A stretch of 64,000 nucleotides of DNA from Paramarasmius palmivorus (lineage: Eukaryota > Basidiomycota > Agaricomycetes > Agaricales > Marasmiaceae): the NCBI GenBank assembly GCA_037176845.1, contig JAYKXP010000028.1, forward strand, positions 496,001 to 560,000, given 5' to 3'. Positions 39,968-52,515 of the stretch are shown here, piece by piece (position 1 is the first letter of the stretch; every line of letters starts with the position of its first letter). The translations under genes and the position numbers were made by a program. The notes under the pieces are model-generated. The model was not told the origin of the DNA, did no database searches, and saw only the letters and a program-made list of their open reading frames with translations.

Positions 39968-40706
39968 ATGGCCGCTTCCCCTGCCCTTCCAGGCCTCTTC
40001 CTCTGCTTTGCTGCAACCGTGCTTTTAATTTTCGTAGGTCACATCTTGATCATGGCTGAACAGCTTTGACCTATTCTCGATAAGGCTTGCGTCTCCGTAC
40101 CAACATGGGATGCAATCTCGTTCCTCAATGTAGGGCCTCCATTCAACCAGGTACGGTATGGAGTGTTTGGCTTTACGGGGAGCGATACGTCCATTGGATA
40201 TGATTTTGATCCTACTTTGTTGGGACTTGAGTACGTTTCTCAAATCTGCTGCCCGAGGGAATTATTCAGCTCACATCCTTCCAGCAATGACAGCTTGAAC
40301 ACTCGAGTCATTCATAATCTCACCGCAGTTCTTATCCTTCACCCAATTGGTAAGTGTTCTCGACGTCCCGCCATATTCCCGCACTTACGTTCCCACCAAA
40401 ATAGCTGCCGGTCTTTCTGGTCTCGCTGTGCTTTTCGGTCTCTGCGGAGCTGGATATCACCGTGCAGGAACCGTAGTCATGACCCTTCTCAGTGGGCTTG
40501 CTGCGATCGTCACCCTCGTAGTCTGGGTCATTGATATGGTTCTTTTCGGGATTGCACGAAACCGCATCAGAGACCAAGGCATACCTGCGCAATATGGCAA
40601 TGCCAATTGGATGGTTTTGGGTGCTTTAGTTGCTCTTTTGCTGGGCTTTTGCTCCAGCGCCTGCGGTATTTTTGGAAGCTACAGAAGAAGAGGAACGACT
40701 TATTAA
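39968..40706 (+). CDS. SUR7/PalI-like four-TM membrane protein (copy B)
   Basis: This is a paralogue of the gene at 37601. Exon 1 (MAASPALPGLFLCFAATVLLIF) matches the first membrane segment of copy A. The external loop repeats the pattern VPTWDAISFLNVG and GVFGFTGSDTSIGYDF. The remaining membrane segments are AAGLSGLAVLFGLCG, VVMTLLSGLAAIVTLVVWVI and MVLGALVALLLGFCSSACG. The shared ARNR-x-RDQGIPAQ region is also present (IARNRIRDQGIPAQYGNA here, IARNRYQDRGISAQWGNA in A). Copy B lacks the long basic tail of copy A and ends SYRRRGTTY. Introns are conserved. The two copies probably arose by local duplication. Function is inferred at family level only. Confidence 0.82.
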
Positions 40707-40909
40707 ACGAACAAATCCCACGACAACACACGCTTCGTCATGACAGAAGATGGATAAAAGTTACTAACGATACCGACGAAGCTTTGAAATGCACTGCTTT
40801 CTTCGTTTGATGCTGTATTTTACACTAGCGATTCTTTGTATGATTCAGGACTTATATTTTATGTTTATCAGATTACACCCACCAGATGGAATAAATAATG
40901 CTTCTGCTT

Positions 40910-42624
40910 TTAATTAGCTTTCCACTTGCTTCCCACCACTGACATCACTAAGAATAATACGACCGCAAAGACCCAGAAAACTCGCCCCTCTTTGTCTGGG
41001 TCACCTCCAGACAAGATCCTACGCAGTGGAAGGAAGAATAGGCCCACAATAAAATTCGTGAACCAGTTGAGCGTCAACGCTATAGAGGACAGCGCTGATA
41101 CGCCCTGGACGAACGATCAATCAAATGACGAAGTTCCAAAAGGTAAAACCGACATACATAATATGGCGAGACTTCTGGGATCATCACAAACGGAATTGGG
41201 CCTAGTCCTATAGCGAAGGACATCACGAAACCAATGATGAATACACTCGAAACAGTGACCCAGTTGTTATTCAACCCGATGCCAACCATGACGAGGCAAA
41301 CTAACGCTCCAGTAGTCGATAGGGTGAGAAGGCGTTTACGGCCCAGTTTCTGGTAATAATTTTAGGTTGCGTTGTTATCAAGTAAAGATTACGATACGGA
41401 CTTCAACCAAAAAGATGGGCGGGAAAGTCATTAGAACATTCACAACGGTGATGCCTAGGCTGACATACTTCCCGAGTTCGGGAAGGGACTTGGACAAGAT
41501 ATCATTGGAATAATAAAGGACAGCATTGATCCCTTGAAAGACAACATTAGCAACGCAGTGGCCTTTACAGCAAACCCAGCATACCTGAAATCTGTTGGCC
41601 AATCATAGCACAAGTGATGATAACAAGAGGTCCCTTGACATCATTTGGAGTCTTGAAGATGACCTGAGGTATCGTCAACGCAGTCTGTGGCGAATGCGTA
41701 GCAGGCTCGGGAGGATGTGCCTCAGGATCCGACTCGTCAAGCAAGGGGCTAGACGACGAATCTACAGCTCCCGCATCAGCATCATTCAAGCATCCATGTC
41801 ACTCGACAATAGCACTCACCACCACCACTACGACTGACCCAAAGTTTCTTCTCCACCTCTTTCGCTTCCTGAGCCGCATAAACACTCCGATTCCTCAACC
41901 ACCTTGGGCTTTCCACCATGCTGGGGCTAAGGAACACTTGGACAACAGCAATCGCAAACGAGAAGAAGAATACGAATCGCCATGAACTTGGAGCTGCAAA
42001 GTATACACCAAGGAGTTGAATGATGAATATGCCCAAAACGATACCGAGTTGAGTGAGGACACCTTGTAGATTACGATACATATACGTGTAAGCCGGAGTA
42101 GGCTAACAATAACAGGATGAAAGACACGTACCAACTGTGCCTGCGATAACTTTGGGTGCTATTTCAGCAATGTAGACGGGTCCAAGGCATATTCCAATTC
42201 CACATCCGATTCCAACGAAGAACCTTCAGCGAGAATGAGAATACAGATGTGTTTGAATTTCCAGGTACTACAAAACATACCTCCCAAAGCTCAAAGCTGT
42301 TACGCCCCCACTTAGACCCATAAACGCGCTTCCCAACGCTACACAAATCGCACTGATACGAGCGGAACCACGTCTCCCATACTTATCCATGAAAATATTG
42401 GCAATAGCGCTGCCCACAAGACCTCCAATGGTAAAAACTGCGGTCACAACAGAAAAAACAAAATTATCCATAGGAAAGCATGGTGGTAGGGACGAATCCG
42501 AGTTCAGAGGAGTGTCGCAGGCAATTGCAGAGTGTATCTGATTTAGAATGCTGATGTGTTGGCCATACTGAAAAGGAATAAGGAGAATCCAGAGAGCGTT
42601 ACACCAGCCATAGAAGGTGAACAT
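40910..42624 (-). CDS. MFS sugar transporter family protein
   Basis: This major facilitator of the sugar porter family has twelve expected membrane helices. Diagnostic motifs are DKYGRRG after helix 2, ESPRWL in the central loop, IGQQISGINAVLYY at helix 7 (split by an intron) and KLGRKRLLT. The product ends VVGSKWKAN. The first ATG I can place is at 42624 (MFTFYGWCNALW). The frame is open through TPSF before it, after a possible acceptor. A small upstream exon starting MHRNDIERYTS (about 42776) is likely but not certain. The resemblance is to hexose/Vps73-type transporters rather than disaccharide carriers; the substrate cannot be read from sequence. Confidence 0.88.
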
Positions 42625-42897
42625 GAAGGAAGGAGTCTAGTCGTTGAGACCCCAGGTTTTCCCCGCTATTCAAATATACACTGCAACTGCGGCATTCATT
42701 TACCGACAACGATCCGCCCTCACATCCTTGGCTCTTACCAACACTGGTATATCGCTCAATATCGTTCCGGTGCATGAAATATGGATTTAGTAGAAGAGGA
42801 AGAAATATACACTAAGTCTGAAAATATGGACACGTAATAGGAAACGCGAGCCGAACCCTACAGATATACCACAAGTATGACAGGAAGGATCGTCAGC

Positions 42898-44172
<1,275 letters not shown>

Positions 44173-44376
44173 TTATACTTATATCAGACGATTTACTTAT
44201 ATCGTTGTCCATACTACTCTCGAGATATTGAGGCATAGTAACGTTATAATTCGTTATGGGGAGGTTCCCAACAACATGGTTCAGTCATGCGAACTGCTCG
44301 TTCTTCCGACCGGCCCGTATCTGGATTGTTCGGACTATAAATCTGATGCGTTGCAACAGAAATCCTACAGAACACC

Positions 44377-44847
44377 ATGTCTGCTCCCCACACAAAGCGT
44401 ATATGCCAAATCATAAAGGTCCGTGTACCCATATGCAGCTGCAGCAGTCAACAGATGTGATCCGATTAGCTCAAACCATCTGCTGAAGCGGAATATCGAG
44501 AAATACATGCTGCTGTTTGGCCAGGAGTCCTTGCAGCCCTTGAACGAGCGCACATTGTGGACTATTCAATCCATTACTATCCCCCCCTACAACTCCTCAT
44601 CGCAACAATGAAATACACCGGCAGCGATTACGAGTCCGACATGAAAAAGGTAGCTGAGGATCCAGAGACTCAGAAATGGTGGAAAGTAACAGATGGTATG
44701 CAAGAGAGCTTTGTCGAAGGAGCCGAAGGAAGTGGAAAAGCGGTTCCATGGTGGACGGCATGTTTCGAAGTTTACATGATACTGGCTTTTGTCTAACCAT
44801 ATACTTTACAGGAATTGGAAGAAGTCTTCAGATTTGAGGGCAAGTAG
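44377..44847 (+). CDS. L-rhamnose mutarotase-like protein (RhaM family)
   Basis: This small enzyme family (about 105-125 residues) interconverts alpha and beta anomers of L-rhamnose. The model starts MSAPHTKRICQIIKVR (ATG 44377) and, after a first intron, continues LKPSAEAEYREIHAAVWPGV. The family hallmarks H-x-AVWPGV, YSIHYYPPLQLLIATMKYTG, DMKKVAEDPETQKWWKVTD and PWWTELEEVF are all present. The second intron (44758-44811) begins with GC rather than GT but gives the right join WWT-ELEEVF. The product ends RFEGK. Its stop codon lies only 22 bases from that of the convergent Nudix gene. No other rhamnose catabolism gene is in the window, so its pathway is open. Confidence 0.87.
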
Positions 44848-44869
44848 TAACACAGCTGTTCAGAGTCCT

Positions 44870-45685
44870 TTTTGCGCCAAAGCGTACCCAGCCGCAAAAT
44901 GTTGTAGTCGAGCGTCTAACACGAAACCTTTTCTATCATATTCTATAACAATCTGCGTTAGAGACTATACTGTACTAGAGAGTGCCTGCATACCTTTTAA
45001 TTCTTCGTATAGTCTATCCATTGGTATAACCTTTCGGACGATGAACTCTCCTTGCTCAAGTTTCTGGTCTGGCAGTTCCAGCTTGTCCTCGAGCGTGACG
45101 TTAAGCACAACCAGCTTCATATTGGCGTTAGTCATGCCTGGATCTGATACAACCACTGGGGATGATTCCACGACAGAATCAGCCTTGAGACCAGTTTCCT
45201 CCTCAAGTTCTCGAATTGCGGTTTGCTCTGGAGTTTCACCCTCGTCAATAAGACCTATAAGAGATTGAGTGAACCTGCAAATTACCGAGGTCAGTTTTAT
45301 CGCACCTGCGGGCAACTCGATGATGAACTTGTCGACTGGAGGTCTGTATTGTTCAACTACCACAGTCGAGGGCGGGAAATTGTTTGTCTTGGATTTTATG
45401 ATGGCCAAAATCGCGACAGCTATTGGTTGTGTAAGTATAGATATCAAGAAAGAGAATGCTTTCGTGTCACTACGTACCATCGATACCCGTAGATTTTCTA
45501 GTCCGTCTTTCAGCGCATTCCCAAAACCGTTCCCGGCCTTCCGCATCTGTGTACTTGAGCTTCTTCAAAGTAATCCATCTGAAGGACTGTAAGAGACCAG
45601 CAGCCTTGAGATATGAATTTTGAGTTCACTTGGCATCCTCTGGTGATAATTCTGTCCTTGATACAACTTTGGGTGTTTGTGACAT
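44870..45685 (-). CDS. YSA1: ADP-sugar pyrophosphatase, Nudix family (Ysa1-like)
   Basis: This enzyme hydrolyses ADP-ribose and related nucleotide sugars to AMP plus sugar phosphate. The start is MSQTPKVVSRTELSPEDAKW at 45685. The upstream segment VVVEQYRPPVDKFIIELPAG is typical of ADP-ribose pyrophosphatases. The Nudix box G-x5-E-x7-REUXEEXGU is complete in GLIDEGETPEQTAIRELEEE plus TGL (about 45190-45260), split from the preceding ELPAG by an intron. The C-terminus is GYALAQKGL. About five short introns occur. Convergent overlap with the mutarotase gene transcript is likely, since the stop codons are 22 bases apart. Confidence 0.93.
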
Positions 45686-45812
45686 GATGGAACGAGAAGA
45701 GAGGAATGATCGTAGATGAGGATAAGGCCGAACAAGTCTCCTGACCGTGACGTTCATCACCAAGATTCAGAGCCGCTCGTTGGCTCGCGTTTTCTCACCT
45801 CTGTCACGACTA

Positions 45813-47672
45813 ATGTCCACAAAGAGAACAGCGAAAGATGCAGACTTGGAGGCCTCTGGCTCTGGGAAACAGTCCAAGGTTGCAAAAAGTGAGTGAAAGT
45901 ACCGGATAATTAAGCTACTGGCCCCTAACGAGACCTTTTAGAGATCCATCCATTCTTTAGCAAGGATAAACAGGATTCACAGCATGTCGGCTCTTTCCAA
46001 TGGCTAAAAGCCCTTGGTTCGAAAGCCACCTGCCTTCATGGTGTGAATCTCGAACCTCCGTCTCGTTCAAAGGTCGCATTATTTGACCTTGATGGGACTA
46101 TCATCAAATCCAGCCTCAATTCAAAGAGTACTGCATGGGAATGGTGGCGGACAGAGGTGCCAACCGCGCTGAAGAAAGCTCATGAAGAAGGGTGCGTTCT
46201 GGCCTATGTCGACGCTTTCACCATCTCATATCTGTCGACAGGTTTTCCATAGTGGTGATCAGCAACCAGGCTCTCAAGCCCGCTGCTCTGAACACCTGGA
46301 AAGAGAAAGTTTTATCAATAGCAGCTTCAGTTCGTCGACATTTCAAGCCAGTTATTCTCAGTCAGCAAGATGTTTGATTACCCAGCTTCCAGCGTTGCCT
46401 TTCCGGATACTCGCCGCCTCTGCAAAGGATTGCTATCGCAAGGTAAGGTCCTGTCACGGATGAGATCGTTTGCTAACGGTGGCAGCCTATGATCGGTATG
46501 TGGGTGGAGTTAGACCGAATATTCAAAGAAGATGGTGTTGAGATAGGTGCGTCTCTTCTGCCCGTTCAATGAGGCTGTTTGATGAATATGTATCACACAG
46601 ACAAGGCTCAATCATTCTTCGTCGGAGATGCTGCGGGTCGCCAGTATGCTGGCGGTAAAGACTGGGCGTCAACGGATCGCAAGTGGGCGATCAATGTAGG
46701 ATTGCCTTTTCATACACCAGAGGTGCGCAGTCGTTAGGTACAATGCAATCCGCCAGTTGAACCTACTCTACAGGAATATTTCCTCGGACTTCCCGTTAAT
46801 AAAAACTATGTGCTAGACGGCTTTCATGTCTCCAACCTACCTGAACGTGAGATCCCTGTTCCCCTGCATGTGAAGGGTTGGATTCCTCAAGCTCAAAGCA
46901 GTGCCTCCATACACACCAACGCATACTCCCCTCATTACCGGTACAGCTAGCCCAGAGATTGTCCTATTCGTGGGTTATCCTTGTCTAGGCAAGACGACAT
47001 TTTTTCGCCGCCATTTTGAGCCCGCGAAATATTGTCACGTCAATCAGGTTCACAGTTTATTCTCCCGAATCAATGTACATGTGAAGCTTATCGTCGCTCA
47101 TTAGGACACCTTAGGTTCTCGGAGTAAGTGCGTTAAAGCTGCCGAAGAAGCACTGAGCAAAGGTATGAGCTGTGTGGTCGGTATGCATTGAAGAGCTATC
47201 TGTGCGATTGGAAAACGTTCAGACACTGCCTGCAGATAATACCAATCGCGATGCTGCGACTAGGAAATATTATGTCCAGCTGGCACGCAAAATGAAGGTT
47301 CCTATTAGGTAAATGAACGGTGCATCTATCATCTTACCAGATAGCCTTACATGAAACTTTACACAGGTGTTTCTTGTTCACCGGTCAGATGGAGTTGGCC
47401 TGGCACAACAACCTGTACCGTGCTTACAACACCCCGCCATCGGTAGCAGCTCGGGAGGTGAGTGATTCTTTCAGGTCATCAGACATACGTAGTGACAGTC
47501 ATAAACGAAGCCGAAACGGGACGTACTTCCCTTCTTAGCCTTTACGTCGTTCAAGAACGATTACGAGGAGCCTGAAGAATCGGAAGGGTTCTCCGAGATT
47601 AGAAAGGTGAACTGGGTTTTTGAAGGTGATGAAGAAGAGAGGCAATTCTGGAGTATGTGGTTGCAATTATGA
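45813..47672 (+). CDS. pnk1: Polynucleotide kinase 3'-phosphatase (PNKP) DNA end-repair enzyme
   Basis: This bifunctional enzyme restores 5'-phosphate and 3'-hydroxyl ends during single-strand break and base excision repair. The start is [16 protein letters not shown] at 45813. The phosphatase half has the HAD motif [13 protein letters not shown] (about 46073-46110), the second motif VVISNQ and a third region [10 protein letters not shown]. The kinase half has the P-loop [11 protein letters not shown] (about 46970-47003) and DNTNRD (about 47226-47250, after an intron). No FHA domain precedes the phosphatase, as in yeast-type enzymes. The N-terminus instead carries a short AKKIHPFFSK motif similar to a PCNA-interacting peptide. 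The product ends FWSMWLQL. About nine introns are present and both active sites are intact. Confidence 0.93.
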
Positions 47673-47913
47673 GCCGTGTATCATTACAATATCTGCATTC
47701 ACTGCACGCTGTCGTTGTACCTGTCAATGCAAAATGAAAATCCGTAATCGTAATGTGGTTGCCGAAAACTCCGGTTCGTGTAGCTGACACGTGTGTGGAA
47801 CATACCATCTCCTCGTGTGCTCGCAGTGTGGTCTTGGACTGTCGTGTTTAACAAGAATTGCACGGTTTCCTCCTTATACCCATGACCCTTTGAAACCCAT
47901 CGTTCCCCTCAAC

Positions 47914-50900
47914 ATGTTCGTTTTCTGGTACCTGGTGTTAGCTCTCTGGGCTGTAGTGGCTTGCTCAAAGCCCCTCGTACTTCCAGTTGTGTAAGTCCCC
48001 ATTTCTCTCTAGGTACTTTACCTGAACTGACCGGTTGCTGCAGAGGAAACGATCCCGCTGAGCGGGTAGACCACTCATCTCAAGGTGCTACGGCGAGGTG
48101 AGTACCTATGGTGTAGAACAAAGTCACTCAATTTACCAGTCTCGGTCCAGTCCGCAGAGTGATTTAATACTGGTATTGAATACCGGAAGGTGAGCTACCT
48201 TCTCTAAAGCTTGTAGAGGTATATTGACCGATATCTTAGTTTGCAGTCTGAGCAAGATACGCTCGACAACTCACCGCAGCCCTACCTACCTTCTCCGCCC
48301 AACCTGCGTCGCGCCGTCATACCATCTACCCCTGAGCCGGATACGACACAACTCATGGACACACCGCCACTTTCGTCGAACGGCTCGCTATCCGTGAACT
48401 TGATATCCCCATTGCCCATATACAGCTCATTCTTTCCTGTTATTGCATATTCCACATTACTCGCCATAATCGGGTTCATTAGTGTGAGAATTGCTAGATG
48501 GAGGAACAGACGCGCTCATCAGGGTCAGGTGGATGCCGGCGGTGTTGAGCTCCTGCCCACGAATACATCCTCCATCAGCCAGAGATTCAAAGACCTCCCT
48601 GTGCCACCTCCACTTCCTTATAGTGCCCCTCATATTCCCTCGAAGTCTGCCTCTTTGACTTCGTTAAATTCTCTGGTTCCACGGCCAACTTCGCCGCCAC
48701 TCGTTCCTCCATGGCCGCAAAACAGACTCAGCCGTGAGTACGAGAGACCCAAGTCTCCTTTACAGCACCTGGGTTTTTCGCCCGGCTCCAAGATCAAGAG
48801 AAGAAGCACTAGTCTGGATTTGGGTCACAGGAAGAGGAACTCTAGTCATGGTTTAGCCCCGACACCGCTTCGCAGGCCATTTTTCATCTCGGAACCTGAA
48901 CCGGATCACGAACGCCTTTCTTATGACCAACGTTATCGCGACGATGACGACGACGACGACGAAACTACCCTTATTCATTTATCTCCTCCCCATCAACGTG
49001 CTCAAAGTCATGGCCAACCTCTATGGCGCTCAACGTCGGATAGTAATACCCTATTACCACCACTATCATCGTCCCACGACGCAGGGGAGAAAACTTTGAT
49101 CGACTATTCCTCTTCGCTGTCTTTTGACAAGATTAATCCGATGCCCTCACCGAAGCAAGAGTTATCCTCTGGACCAGCAGTTTCGTCTCATGCGCCTATT
49201 TGGGCTTTTGCCGCACCAGAGACCTCTGCGCCATCTCTCCCGTCTACTCCTCCAATGAAATCTGCATTACCCTTGTCTTCCGACGAGATTAATTTAATTG
49301 ATTTCTCTCCGAAGATGAAGGAGAAGCTGCTCATTGACATTGGGGACGCGGCCCCAGTTGGCGAAGTAGCTTTATCGTCCCACGACAAGAAGGAGACGGA
49401 TAAGGGCTATGAGGGCGGGGACGAGGAAGACGAGATGGACATTGCTTGGGGCGGTGGCTGGAGCTGGGAATTCGCTCCCAGTGCGCCCGTCACGCCCAAA
49501 GTAGGAGAATCCTTCGACAAGAGCCCTGTCTCCGAGGAGGACGACCTGGTCGATACCAAGTCAATCTCTGAGACGGTGTTCGTAGGGCAGCCGCTGAGCG
49601 CCGTTACTATGTCATCCTCCACTTCAACTACCGATGTCCCGGCCTTCATCAAAGCGGAAGAGGTATTAGAGACGGATATAGATACCATTCTTGACCAGGA
49701 ACGAGACCTGCGCATTGACGGTCAGGAAGTTCAAGGGGAAAGTGTTGTCCAGGTGAACGAGAATGCTCAAGGGCACGAGTGTGAGCCCACAGGACCAGTT
49801 CTAGAGCCCGTGCCAGTCTTGAGTGGAGGAGACGAAGAAATTCATGAGCATAATGACCAGCATGACTTCAGTGGCGACAAGGAATTGCAGATGATACCAC
49901 AACCGGAATCACATAGCGGGGAAGGGAACGTACCAAGATATGGCGCTGTTTCCTCGGTATATGACGAGTTGATAATACCTGATGAACAGTCCGAAGACAC
50001 CTACCCTCCTTTGCCACTATCACCTTCCTTATCAGAGCAAGATGTGCTTCCTGCCCTCAGTCGAGAGGACAGGTCCCTTGACGAGGAGACGCAATCCAGC
50101 CAGACTGATGTCTCAGTAGGGGCAAGTCAAACCGTGGATGCAGGAGTCCTTGGCGATATCACTAGCACTGAAGATGCTGTCGCACCAGATCTAGAGAAAG
50201 TGATAGAACCTGTGACGGAAATGTTTCCAGATCCGGACTTGCTTCCACTTCCGCCTGTTCCTGTGCCAGCCAAGTCTCCACAACTTGAAGTCATGTCGAG
50301 ACCGCCATCTCCGCCAGGTTCATCTGCTCCCTCCCCAGTGTCAATGCAGCAGACACCAACACCGCCGGCATCTCCACCGAGCGGTAACATCGCTTTGCCC
50401 CCACTATCGCGCTCTACTTCCTTGGCTAATATCACAAATCGACCGGCATGGAGCGTGCGCGCTGCTGATATGCCTCCCTTGGGCATCCATGCAACAAACG
50501 GTCTGGCTAGCAAGAAAAGCGGAGATATGGGTGGCGCAAAGAACGATGAGAACTGGGAATCTGTGAAGAGGAGAAAAGTAAAAGAGAAAGGAAATCCAGT
50601 CAAAAACTCGGAGAACGAGGATACTGCACAGGCAGAAGATGCACCGAAAGACGTCGCCGAGATCAAGCTGGATCAAAGTCCGAAACCCGAGCCGACTTCA
50701 CCATTGGCATCACCCATGATACCTGCGTCGTCTCTGCCTGGCTCATTCCCGCTCGAAGTTCCGGCACTGGTTGTACCTACCACCGAGGCTGGCGGGAAGG
50801 CTGACGAACCCCAGTTGGCTCCAGCCACATCCACAGCGTCGGCTGTCGTGAAATCCGCGTCCATTGACCGCAGTGGTCGCCGAACGACGACACGCTCGCC

Positions 50901-51087
50901 TATCGACATAGCACTGGCAATGCAACTGAGACCGGGCTTGGGCGTCGGTGCAGATCCGGCATGGATGGTCCGGTTCTTGATGGCCATGTTTGGATGGTTT
51001 GTCGTCCTCATCAGTGGAAGTGCTGGAAATGAGTTCGGCTATGCAGCACTTGGTGGAGCTTATGTCGGCGCTAGGAGAAGAAGTTGA
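47914..51087 (+). CDS. Unrecognised Ser/Pro/acidic-rich membrane protein, two TM segments
   Basis: I do not recognise this family. My model begins with a signal-like MFVFWYLVLALWAVVACS (ATG 47914). Two small exons (ending GATA, and SPQSDLILVLNTG) lead into one very long exon from about 48240. Then come a membrane segment (FFPVIAYSTLLAIIGFISV, about 48430-48486) followed by arginines, and about 780 residues of disordered Ser/Pro and acidic sequence. That part has an Asp run (DDDDDDD) and four LID-like motifs between 48960 and 49345. A second hydrophobic segment (WMVRFLMAMFGWFVVLISG) lies near the C-terminus, which ends GGAYVGARRRS. Splicing of the 5' exons is chosen because it preserves the frame; an alternative is a start at the ATG 48355. 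Confidence 0.7.
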
Positions 51088-51632
51088 AGGGTTTCTGGTT
51101 CTCATTTTTCTACTCTAAATCTTGTCCTCGTACTGTCTCATTGACACTCGGAACATCTGGATTCTGCATATGATATTTATCATCCGCGTCATGACAAGTC
51201 GCGGATCCATTATGGAACCATTAGGCTACACATTCTCGCTATCCGTCGTGATTTGTACCTTCAGCATTTTCGTTTTACAACCACGCATCCACTCACTTGG
51301 CCTTGATACCTCTTGCACGCTACGCATTTGCATTTTATTAGACTGTCGACATCACGCACGCATCGTCTACCTTATCTGTTTTTGATAGTGATTTGGTTAT
51401 ATGCCTCGTCCTGTGTCTATGTGCACATACTAATCATTATTTGGTCTAATCGTTTTACCCTATACGTTCTTCGGACGACTGCGAGAATTTATCTAATGTA
51501 AGTAGAACAATCTTCGATTAAACATCAGTTTCCCTGAAATACATGGATTCAAAGTATGTAAATACCGCGTTCGAGACAAGAAATGAAGCATTACAATTGA
51601 ATAAATACCAGAAATTCGGACCAGTAGGCAAC
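51088..51632. other. Convergent intergenic region, no gene seen
   Basis: About 545 AT-rich bases lie between two convergent genes. It contains short open frames without family resemblance and presumably the two 3' untranslated regions. Confidence 0.5.
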
Positions 51633-52515
51633 CTAAGCTTTTGCTTCAGCAGCAGCAGGTGTAATGACAGCCTCTGGAGTCTGCGTCTTTTCTTCTGTTG
51701 GTGTCTCTACGGTTGATGAAGGGGACCCCTCCGTTGTTGGTTTCTTCAAACCTCCACGTCCCGCTCCACGTCCTGCTCCACGTCCCCCGCGCCCTGTTCG
51801 AGCTCCACGACCTCCTCGGGTCCACTGCCCAGAGTCGCGTGGCTGTACTTCTTCACTTTCTGCTGCAACCTCAGAGGTCGGCGCGGCTGTTTTCTCTGCC
51901 TTCCTGCCCTTCCATTCAGGGCCTGTCTTTCCCGAATCCCATTCTCTGCTCTGTATCTTATCCATCTTTCTTTTCGCGTTCTGTTCTCGCGCTTTGTCGA
52001 CATTGTCTTGTACTTTACGATTCTGTGCCTGCTTGACCTTTTCGATTTCTTGGGTTTGACGGAAGGCATCTTCATCTGCTTGCACGTCCTATAAAGAGTA
52101 TCTCCGTCATCTATACATAGTAAAGGTTTGCTCCTATGCGTACCAGCCTGCGTTGTTTGATCTTCTCGTTCTGCTGTCTTATACGTTCCATTCTTTCTGC
52201 CAGTTCTTCTTCAGTGAGTTTGTCCTAGACGTGTCTTTAGCATTTTGGGCCCTTTTTCGAAATGACCGTTCTTACTCGTTGTGTACCACCGGTCTTGAAC
52301 CTATCAGGATTAACATAGGGTTTCTTCTTCTCTCTGGTATCCTTCCCGGTCGGCGACGCGGACTCTGATTGTTGTTCTTCACTTGGAGACTGAGTGGCAT
52401 CGGTGCTTTCGACAGTGGAGGATTCGGTAGCTTCTGAAGACTTCGCAGCTGCATCCTTTATGGACAGGTTGTTGAATTCCAGACCCAGAGTATTGGCTGA
52501 CGACGAAGAAGTCAT
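51633..52515 (-). CDS. RGG-rich coiled-coil protein resembling CCDC9
   Basis: The start is MTSSSSANTLGLEFNNLSIK at 52515. A central charged region KPYVNPDRFKTGGTQR runs over an intron into a coiled coil DKLTEEELAERMERIRQQNE (about 52145-52230). It then continues QADEDAFRQTQEIEKVKQAQ and an Arg/Lys-rich SREWDSGKTGPEWKGRK. An RG/RGG tract (RGGRGARTGRGGRGAGRG, about 51770-51840) and an acidic/Thr-rich tail ending AAAEAKA follow. The order short coiled coil, then RGG tract is reminiscent of animal CCDC9, an RNA-associated protein. That likeness is from memory and the fungal role is unknown. RGG tracts usually bind RNA and are arginine-methylated. It is divergent from phosphoglycerate kinase. Confidence 0.8.

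Noticed and set aside
50127..50666. 179-codon antisense open frame in the orphan membrane protein gene
   Set aside because: The composition mirrors the sense Ser/Pro-rich exon; there are no start context or splice signals and no homology recognised.
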